From positions 1 through 28,713 of the forward strand of contig CAINDH010000142.1 of assembly GCA_903847285.1 (NCBI GenBank): DNA of 28,713 bases, read 5' to 3'. The notes under the pieces are model-generated. The model had not been told where the DNA came from, ran no database searches, and saw only the letters and a program-made list of their open reading frames with translations. Both the position numbers and the translations under genes were made by a program. This DNA comes from an uncultured Verrucomicrobia subdivision 3 bacterium. Its GTDB lineage: Bacteria > Verrucomicrobiota > Verrucomicrobiae > Limisphaerales > UBA11358. Below, one piece after another: positions 1 to 5,367 of this stretch; within the stretch, counting starts at the first letter, position 1, and every line of letters begins with the position of its first letter.

Positions 1-1605
1 GAGATGCTGGTTGTTCAGGATGATGGCCTTGGCGTTGATCTTCTCGACATGCGCAGTGGCAAGTTCCTGGATGTTCATCAGGAACGAGCCGTCGCCGTCG
101 ATGTCGATAACCTGCTTGTCCGGGAACGCGACCTTCACGCCGAGCGCGGCGGGAAAGCCGTAGCCCATCGAGCCAAGGCCGAGGCTGCTGACGAATTGGC
201 GGGGGAACTTGTATTTATACCATTGCGCGGCCCACATCTGATGTTGGCCGACGCCGGTGGTGATGTAGGCATCACCCTTGGTGAGGTCGTAAAGTTCTTC
301 GATGACCATCTGCTGCAAGATGACGTCGCTTTCCTTGCCCTTCATGTGGTCGATCATGTGGTCGCTGTTCGCGATCTCAGGCGTGATGCGGTAGTTGAAC
401 GGCGCTTTCTTTTTCCATTCGCCGATCTGCGCGAGCCACGCGGTGTGCTTCTTGGCAACCGGGCGCTTGGCGATGAGTTTGTTGAGGCGCGTCAACGCGT
501 CCTTGATGTCGCCGACGATGGGCAGATGCGCCTTGCGGTTTTTGTTCAACTCCGCCGCGTCAATGTCCACGTGGACAATCGTGCCGCTCTTGCAAAACTC
601 CTCGAACTTGCCGGTCACGCGGTCGTCGAAACGCACGCCGAACGCGAGCAGCAAATCCGCGCCGTCTTTCAACTTCACTTGCGGGTCGTTGAAGGTCGCG
701 CGTTTTTCGTATTCACCATTGACCGCCCAGTTCGCCACGGCGGAACCGTGCATCCCGAGCCAGCGCAGCGAGAGTAGATTCTCTTCCGGGAAACCGCCAA
801 GACCCATGAGCGTGGTCGTCACCGGGATGTTGCAGGCTTCGGCAAACTTCTTGAGTTCCGCCGCCGCACCGCTGGTGATGATACCGCCGCCGCAATACAA
901 CACGGGACGTTCGGCCTTCTCGATGAGGCCGATGATTTCATTCAACGCGAGGTCGTCCGCCTTCAAGTCGGGCTGGTTGTAACCGCGCAAACCTTTTTTC
1001 ACTTCTTCCAAAGTCGGCCAGACGGGTTGCGCCTTGGCTTGCTGAACGTCTTTCGGAAAATCAATCACCACCGGACCGGGGCGACCGGATTGCGCGATGT
1101 AAAAGGCTTCCTTCACGATGCGCGGAATGTCGTTGATGTTCGTGATGAGATAGCTGTGCTTCACGATGGGTAACGTCACACCGATCATGTCGGTCTCTTG
1201 AAACGCGCCGCGACCGATCATCGCTTGTGTCACCTGGCCGGTGATGGCGATGAGCGGGCAGGAATCCATGAAGGCATCCGCGATGGCGGTGACCAGATTC
1301 GTCGCGCCGGGACCGCTGGTTCCCATGCACACGCCGGCCTTGCCGGTGACGCGCGCATAACCTTCCGCCGCGAAACTGCCGCCCTGTTCATGGCGCGGGA
1401 GAATGGTGCGGATCTTGGAGTGCGTGAGCGACTGGTGAATCTCCATGCTCGCGCCGCCAGGGTAGGCAAAAATGACTTCGACTTGCTCGCGTTCGAGGGC
1501 TTCGACGAAGATGTCGCGGCCAAACATGGCCGGGCCGACTTCGGCGCGTTTCTTCGCGGCGGGTTTCACAGATTTAGATTTGGCGGATTCAGTTGCTTTG
1601 CTCAT
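1..1605 (-). CDS. ilvB: Acetolactate synthase large subunit, 3'-truncated by window edge
   Basis: Catalyses thiamine-diphosphate-dependent condensation of pyruvate to acetolactate (or with 2-oxobutyrate to acetohydroxybutyrate), the first common step of Val/Leu/Ile synthesis. About 535 codons are present; the reading frame is still open at base 1, so roughly the last 30-60 residues are missing. Visible motifs are the N-terminal PYR-domain '[17 protein letters not shown]' with the following catalytic-Glu segment '[16 protein letters not shown]', the '[16 protein letters not shown]' block, the central FAD/DHAP-type domain, and the ThDP/Mg motif '[14 protein letters not shown]' ending in 'ILNNQHL' at the edge. 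The start ATG at 1605 gives a Lys/Ala-rich leader of about 27 residues before the core; no clear Shine-Dalgarno precedes it. Expression is probably controlled by the attenuator directly upstream (1640-1765). Function is certain from motifs; whether ilvN follows is outside the window. Confidence 0.97.
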   Translation of the reverse strand, partial: MSKATESAKSKSVKPAAKKRAEVGPAMFGRDIFVEALEREQVEVIFAYPGGASMEIHQSLTHSKIRTILPRHEQGGSFAAEGYARVTGKAGVCMGTSGPGATNLVTAIADAFMDSCPLIAITGQVTQAMIGRGAFQETDMIGVTLPIVKHSYLITNINDIPRIVKEAFYIAQSGRPGPVVIDFPKDVQQAKAQPVWPTLEEVKKGLRGYNQPDLKADDLALNEIIGLIEKAERPVLYCGGGIITSGAAAELKKFAEACNIPVTTTLMGLGGFPEENLLSLRWLGMHGSAVANWAVNGEYEKRATFNDPQVKLKDGADLLLAFGVRFDDRVTGKFEEFCKSGTIVHVDIDAAELNKNRKAHLPIVGDIKDALTRLNKLIAKRPVAKKHTAWLAQIGEWKKKAPFNYRITPEIANSDHMIDHMKGKESDVILQQMVIEELYDLTKGDAYITTGVGQHQMWAAQWYKYKFPRQFVSSLGLGSMGYGFPAALGVKVAFPDKQVIDIDGDGSFLMNIQELATAHVEKINAKAIILNNQHL

Positions 1606-1639
1606 GTGTTTGCTTTGGTTGTGGCGGTCGGCCAAGGGT

Positions 1640-1680
1640 AACAAAAAACCCACAGCCGTTTCCAGCCGTGGGTTCTTGTT
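1640..1680 (-). terminator. Attenuator terminator upstream of ilvB
   Basis: Read on the minus strand, a stem AACCCACGGC / GCTGTGGGTT (10 bp, one G-U) with an 8-nt loop is followed by a T-run. The stem can extend through AACAAG / TTGTT to about 16 bp with one bulge. It sits 35 nt before the ilvB start and after the Val-rich leader peptide, so it is the attenuation terminator rather than the end of a gene. Confidence 0.85.
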
Positions 1681-1730
1681 AAATTCGACTTCAACAAGCG
1701 CCAACGGCGTCGCTAACTACTACAGCGACG
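1665..1730 (-). promoter_or_regulatory. ilv leader antiterminator and pause hairpin
   Basis: Minus-strand segment 2 (1693-1708, GCCGTTGGCGCTTGTT) is complementary to segment 3 (1665-1680, AACAAGAACCCACGGC) at 13 of 16 positions. Segment 3 is also the 5' arm of the terminator, so the two structures exclude each other. Segment 1:2 is a hairpin CGTCGCT / AGCGACG (1724-1730 with 1708-1714) whose 9-nt loop carries the GTA GTA GTT valine codons. A ribosome stalled on the Val codons would cover segment 1 and free segment 2 to pair with segment 3, preventing termination. Layout seen directly; mechanism is by analogy with enterobacterial ilv/leu leaders. Confidence 0.8.
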
Positions 1731-1765
1731 ACCAGTGTGACAACTTGTGTGACGTTTTTCAACAT
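1691..1765 (-). CDS. ilv operon leader peptide (24 aa, Val-rich)
   Basis: ATG at 1765 opens a 24-codon frame ending TGA at 1691-1693. It begins [18 protein letters not shown] and ends DAVGAC. Nine of 24 residues are Val and two are Leu, with the run V-V-A-V-V-V spanning the pause hairpin. The stop codon falls next to antiterminator segment 2, as in classical attenuators. No other Val-rich short frame precedes ilvB. Function is regulatory: its translation rate reports charged tRNA-Val (and possibly tRNA-Leu). No Ile codons occur, so the sensed amino acid would be Val/Leu rather than Ile. The product itself is presumably unimportant. Confidence 0.85.
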   Translation of the reverse strand: MLKNVTQVVTLVVAVVVSDAVGAC

Positions 1766-1810
1766 TGCGGGTGCAGTTTATGCGAATCCCCTGCCCGGTC
1801 AAGCGCCGAG

Positions 1811-1906
1811 TCAGAATCCCCGCCGCGAGGTTGCGGGCGGAGCCTTGGGTTTCTCTTTCTTCCGTTTCTTGATTTCTTTTTTCTGACTGCGATTGCCTTT
1901 TGCCAT
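1811..1906 (-). CDS. Small highly basic protein (31 aa)
   Basis: ATG at 1906 to TGA at 1811. The product starts MAKGNRSQKKEIKKRKKEKP and ends in a Pro/Ala/Ser/Arg tail. It resembles the widespread very small 'MxKGxxRSNKExKKPKK' proteins annotated as hypothetical in many proteobacteria; that likeness is from memory and the role is unknown. Eleven of 31 residues are Lys, which suggests nucleic-acid or ribosome contact, but this is inference only. It ends 46 nt before the ilv leader peptide start on the same strand, so it may be on the same transcript. No strong Shine-Dalgarno is seen. Confidence 0.6.
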   Translation of the reverse strand: MAKGNRSQKKEIKKRKKEKPKAPPATSRRGF

Positions 1907-2213
1907 ATCCACAGGCTAGGCAGGTTCCAACCGGCTTTACAATAGCAGCCAAGGTTTATTTCGACGCAAACGCCTTGAAATCGAAATAAAAAAACTAAAA
2001 GAATTTTGAAAATAAATCACCCCAGCGCCTTGACAGTTGGATAAAGCGGGCGAAGGTGTCTTTGGCTGGTGTGAGCGTGAAAGTCGGTTGACAGTAGCAG
2101 GCAGTGTTAGAGATGGTTGCAGTTAGTTCGGTTGCAATAGTGAGTTGCAGTGTCTGAAGTCGGTCAGTTGGTAGCTACGCCCACGCCAGCCACTTCTTCC
2201 TCTCCCTATTGGG
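1907..2213. other. Intergenic region between thrH and the ilv leader
   Basis: No gene is recognisable here. It contains the inverted repeat at 1955-1990 and, at about 2030-2150, several loose copies of TTGCAGT/TTGACAGT (near 2030, 2088, 2116, 2130, 2144). The promoter for the small basic protein and ilv leader should lie here on the minus strand, but no convincing -35/-10 pair can be picked. The TTGACA hexamers on the plus strand have no -10 partner. Confidence 0.5.
1955..1990. repeat. 10-bp perfect inverted repeat
   Basis: TTTATTTCGA (1955-1964) and TCGAAATAAA (1981-1990) are exact complements around a 16-nt spacer. On the plus strand it is followed by an A-run and on the minus strand preceded by a T-run, so it is not a canonical terminator for thrH. 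It lies about 50 bp upstream of the small basic protein, where an operator or an mRNA hairpin is possible. Confidence 0.5.
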
Positions 2214-2816
2214 TCACAACGCCTTTTTTATCAACGCCAGCAAGTCCGCGTGACTTTCTACGGCTTTAAACTGAGGGAATTCCGCCTTCACCTTTTCCGG
2301 AGAATGGATGAGGAAACCCAAGTCCGCCTCGCCGAGCATCGCGGTGTCGTTGTAGGAATCACCAGCGGCGATGACGCGGTAGTTCAGTGATTTTAGCGCA
2401 ACGACGGCTTTCTGCTTCTGGTTCGTCTGACGCAGTTCGTAACCGGTGATGCGGTCATCTTGCACAAGCAAGCGATGGCAGAACAGCGACGGCCAGTTCA
2501 ACTGCTTCATCAACGGCTGGGCGAATTGTTCAAACGTGTCGGACAGGATGATGACCTGCACGAGCGATCGGAGTTCATCGAGAAATTCTTTGCCACCAGG
2601 CAACGGCTTGAGTGTGCCGATGACATTCTGGATGTCGGGAAGTTTGATGCCATGCTTGTCGAGGATGCCAATGCGGTAGTTCATCAGCTTGTCGTAGTCT
2701 GGTTCTTCGCGCGTGGTGCGGCGCAATTCCGGGATGCCGGTTTTCTCGGCAACGGCTATCCAGATCTCCGGCGTGAGCACGCCTTCCATGTCGAGGGTGA
2801 CGATGACTTGTTTCAT
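2214..2816 (-). CDS. thrH: ThrH: phosphoserine phosphatase / phosphoserine:homoserine phosphotransferase
   Basis: A 200-residue HAD-superfamily enzyme. The protein starts MKQVIVTLDMEGVLTPEIWI, with nucleophile-region motif I 'DMEGVL', motif II 'VIILSDTFEQF', and motifs III/IV 'VIAAGDSYNDTAMLGEAD', plus ThrH-specific 'DYDKLMNYRIGILDKHG' and 'QFAQPLMKQL'. It matches Pseudomonas ThrH closely over its length. Known ThrH dephosphorylates phosphoserine and can transfer the phosphate to homoserine, linking Ser and Thr synthesis. ATG at 2816 is chosen because upstream in-frame residues overlap the preceding gene's 3' end and look non-coding; it leaves a 47-bp gap. It is last in a co-directional group with hisJ and the TPR membrane protein. 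Confidence 0.93.
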   Translation of the reverse strand: MKQVIVTLDMEGVLTPEIWIAVAEKTGIPELRRTTREEPDYDKLMNYRIGILDKHGIKLPDIQNVIGTLKPLPGGKEFLDELRSLVQVIILSDTFEQFAQPLMKQLNWPSLFCHRLLVQDDRITGYELRQTNQKQKAVVALKSLNYRVIAAGDSYNDTAMLGEADLGFLIHSPEKVKAEFPQFKAVESHADLLALIKKAL

Positions 2817-2863
2817 GGGCGCGGAGTTTTTCAAAATGCAGCCGAGCTGTCCAGCTTCCGAAA

Positions 2864-4477
2864 TCATTTCAATTCCAGATGCGCCGCGCGTAATTCCGCC
2901 ATCCGTTTCTGCGCCGATAGGAAATCCGGCCGAGCCACGAGCGCATTGCTGAAACAATTCACCGCATTTGTCCAGCTTTCCCGCCGCTCAAAGAAAACAC
3001 CGAGATTGAATTGCACGTCAGCATTGCGCGGTTCCAGCGTGGCGGCAGCCTGCAAATGCTGGAGCGCGCCGGCTTGATCGCGGAACGCCAGCAGAATCAT
3101 ACCGTAGTTGAACTGGCTTTGCGGAAAGCGCGGCTCGATTTCCACCGCGCTGCGATACAACACCACCGCGTGCGTCAACTGGCCATTCATCTCGTAGGCT
3201 TTGCCGAGAACATTCGCGGCGACGTAATTATCCGTCGTCACGTCGAGCGCATGCCGGAAGAGCGTGATGCTGTCGCGCCAATGGCTGACTTGTCGCGGCG
3301 TGGTCAGCAAGCAGCTCAGCAACGCCACTGACGCCAGCGTTGCGCCGATAATCTTCCCGCTCGGTAGACGTGAAAAAAATTCCGCCGCGCCCCACACCAC
3401 TACAATTAACAAGCCGATGGCCGGCAGATAAGTGTAACGGTCGGCCATGCTTTGCGCGCCGACTTGCACGAAGCCGATTGTCGGCACGAGAATTCCAAGA
3501 AACCAAAACCAGCCCGACGCCAGCCATGGACGCGTGCGCAACAACAGCACGGCCAGCACCGTCACCAGCAGCACCAGCAGCACCGAACCGATGACCGCCA
3601 GCACCGGCCAGTGATAGACGTAGGGATAAACCGGCGAGAGTTCCGCCGGCCAAAATGTTTTTGAGATATAGCGAGCATACGTCACCGGCACGTTGGCCAG
3701 ACGGTAATTCCATTCCACCGAACTCACCGCGCCGCCGCCGTGTTGCGCCAAAAACGTCGCTACGCAGCTCGCCAACGAAAGCGCGAAGAACGGAATTTTT
3801 TCCACCAGCAGCCGTTGCAAAAATTGAACCTTGAAACCTGAAACCTCAAACCGATTCAGCGGCCACACGTCCAACAGCAACAATACGAACGGCAGCGTTA
3901 CCGCCATCGGCTTGCTCATCAGCGCACAGCCAAAAAATAAAAGCGCGAGCAGATAAAAAGCCTTTGGCCTGGAGCCTTGACCTTCGGCCTTTCGCGCATA
4001 ACACACCAACGTCAGCAGAAAAAAGAATGCGCACAAAACATCTTTCCGCTCCGAGGCCCACGCCACGGATTCCACGCGCAGTGGATGCCATGCAAACAAT
4101 GCCGCCACCACCGCGCTCCGCCAGATGGCGCCAGTCGTGTTACGCAGCAGCACGAACACCAGCAACGCATTAGCCGTGTGCAACAACAGGTTCACCAAGT
4201 GATGCCCGCCGGCGTTGAGACCGAAGAGTGTGCAATCCAGTTGATGCGAGAGCCAGGTGAGCGGATGCCAGTTCGCCGGTGTGGTGGTCGTGAACGCCCA
4301 CGCGAAATTTGCCAGGCTCAAGCCGGTGTTGACGTGTGCGTTACTGGAAACATATTCATCGTCATCAAAAATGATGAACGGATGCGTGGTGACCGGCCAG
4401 TAAAGCGCGAACGTGCCCAACGCCAGCACCAGGCAGATGAGAAAAAAGATTTTGCGGTCTTGGCGCGCGGCGTTCAT
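2864..4477 (-). CDS. TMTC-like polytopic membrane protein with C-terminal TPRs
   Basis: 537 residues. It begins with a cytosolic N-terminus and a hydrophobic helix, followed by the acidic motif 'FDDDEYV' expected in the first extracytoplasmic loop of GT-C-fold glycosyltransferases, then 'NWHPLTWLSHQLDCTLFGLNAGGHHLVNLLLH' type sequence in pieces and about ten membrane segments. Roughly the last 125 residues hold three tetratricopeptide repeats ('AANVLGKAYEMNGQLTHAVV', 'FNYGMILLAFRDQAGALQHL', 'VQFNLGVFFERRESWTNAV'). This architecture is that of bacterial TMTC/O-mannosyltransferase-like proteins; substrate unknown. The start is 3 bp after the hisJ stop, so the two are very likely cotranscribed. 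Residues around NRFEVSGFKVQFLQ coincide with a dispersed repeat (3824-3852). Confidence 0.85.
   Translation of the reverse strand: MNAARQDRKIFFLICLVLALGTFALYWPVTTHPFIIFDDDEYVSSNAHVNTGLSLANFAWAFTTTTPANWHPLTWLSHQLDCTLFGLNAGGHHLVNLLLHTANALLVFVLLRNTTGAIWRSAVVAALFAWHPLRVESVAWASERKDVLCAFFFLLTLVCYARKAEGQGSRPKAFYLLALLFFGCALMSKPMAVTLPFVLLLLDVWPLNRFEVSGFKVQFLQRLLVEKIPFFALSLASCVATFLAQHGGGAVSSVEWNYRLANVPVTYARYISKTFWPAELSPVYPYVYHWPVLAVIGSVLLVLLVTVLAVLLLRTRPWLASGWFWFLGILVPTIGFVQVGAQSMADRYTYLPAIGLLIVVVWGAAEFFSRLPSGKIIGATLASVALLSCLLTTPRQVSHWRDSITLFRHALDVTTDNYVAANVLGKAYEMNGQLTHAVVLYRSAVEIEPRFPQSQFNYGMILLAFRDQAGALQHLQAAATLEPRNADVQFNLGVFFERRESWTNAVNCFSNALVARPDFLSAQKRMAELRAAHLELK
3824..3852. repeat. Dispersed TTGAAACC-type repeat, copy 1 (inside a CDS)
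   Basis: A 29-bp stretch with the core TTGAAACCTGAAAC matches 23 of 29 bases of a second copy at 5291-5319 (opposite strand). Here it is in frame within the TMTC-like gene and encodes FEVSGFKVQ between two membrane segments. Repeats of this wording are common in verrucomicrobial genomes in my recollection; not verified. Confidence 0.55.
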
Positions 4478-4480
4478 TCG

Positions 4481-5284
4481 TCAAAGCCACACGGATTCGC
4501 GCTGACGCTGGTGGAAGCGGCACGTCTCCGAGTAACCGACGGAGCGCGCAAGTTCCAGCGCCTCGATGAAGTTCATGCCCACCTCCTCCGGCGCGTGCGC
4601 GTCCGAGCCGAACGTAATGGGTATGTGCCGGGCGAACGCCAACTGGAGCAGTTCACGGCTGGGATAAATTTCTTTGCAGTCCTTCCGCAAGCCGGCGGTG
4701 TTCAGTTCGATGGCGCATCCAGCCCTCGCGACGGCGTCGAGAAAATGTTCATAGAGCGGCGTGCACTCCTGCGCGGGCCGGATGCCAAATTTTTTCGGCA
4801 GGTCCGCGTGGCCGATGATGTCGAACAGTTTTGATTCCGCCGCCATGGCCAGCCGCTCGAAATAAATCTTCCAGACGTCGAACGCGTCGCGCTTTTTCCA
4901 CTCGGAAAGCTTCGCTGGATTATCAATGTCCCACGACTCGGAAACGTAATGCACACTGCCGATGAAATAATCCCACGGATGCCGCGCCGCCAGTTTTTGA
5001 ATCCATTCCTCGTGGCCGGGCAAATAGTCCACCTCCAGCGCCAGACGGATGGTGAGTTGCGGAAATAATTTTTGGGCTAGCTGAACTTTGGCGACGTATT
5101 CATCCAACTGCCGGTCAAACATCCGCCAGTTATCAAAGCCATCGCGCGCCATCGGCGAGTGATCTGAGAAGCCGATTTCCGTGAGACCCGCGGCCTCGGC
5201 GCAGCGTGCATATTCCACCGGCTCACCGACCGCATGGCGGCACAGTGGCGTGTGCATATGGTAATCGGCAGGCAACAACTGCAT
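4481..5284 (-). CDS. hisJ: Histidinol-phosphatase, PHP family (HisJ/HisK type)
   Basis: 267 residues, the normal length for HisJ. Hydrolyses histidinol phosphate to histidinol, the penultimate step of His synthesis. PHP metal-site motifs are visible in order: 'DYHMHTPLCRHA' at the N-terminus, 'GFSDHSPM', 'ALEVDYLPGHE', 'FIGSVHYV', 'DIIGHADLPKKFG', 'AIELNTAGLRK' and 'ITFGSDAHAPEEVG'. All expected His/Asp/Glu ligands are present. ATG at 5284 immediately precedes the conserved N-terminal motif. It is first of a likely hisJ - TMTC-like - thrH transcription unit (3-bp then 47-bp gaps). The TTTCAAG repeat at 5291-5319 sits right upstream of the start. Confidence 0.92.
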   Translation of the reverse strand: MQLLPADYHMHTPLCRHAVGEPVEYARCAEAAGLTEIGFSDHSPMARDGFDNWRMFDRQLDEYVAKVQLAQKLFPQLTIRLALEVDYLPGHEEWIQKLAARHPWDYFIGSVHYVSESWDIDNPAKLSEWKKRDAFDVWKIYFERLAMAAESKLFDIIGHADLPKKFGIRPAQECTPLYEHFLDAVARAGCAIELNTAGLRKDCKEIYPSRELLQLAFARHIPITFGSDAHAPEEVGMNFIEALELARSVGYSETCRFHQRQRESVWL

Positions 5285-5290
5285 CGCGTG

Positions 5291-5319
5291 AGTTTCAAGT
5301 TTCGGGTTTCAACTTTCAA
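5291..5319. repeat. Dispersed TTGAAACC-type repeat, copy 2 (upstream of hisJ)
   Basis: Minus-strand core GTTGAAACCCGAAACTTGAA; 23 of 29 bases match the copy at 3824-3852. It occupies the 5' untranslated region of hisJ, 7 bp upstream of its start codon. Confidence 0.55.
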
Positions 5320-5367
5320 GCGTTGATTCCTCAAAACTGCGGGCCAACACCCTACTCTGTCCGCTCT

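Noticed and set aside
2030..2095. TTGACA hexamers as plus-strand promoters
   Set aside because: No -10 element at suitable spacing and no plus-strand gene downstream.
2817..2957. N-terminal extension of ThrH by 47 residues
   Set aside because: Overlaps the 3' end of the TMTC-like gene and has no similarity to ThrH, which starts at the motif following ATG 2816.
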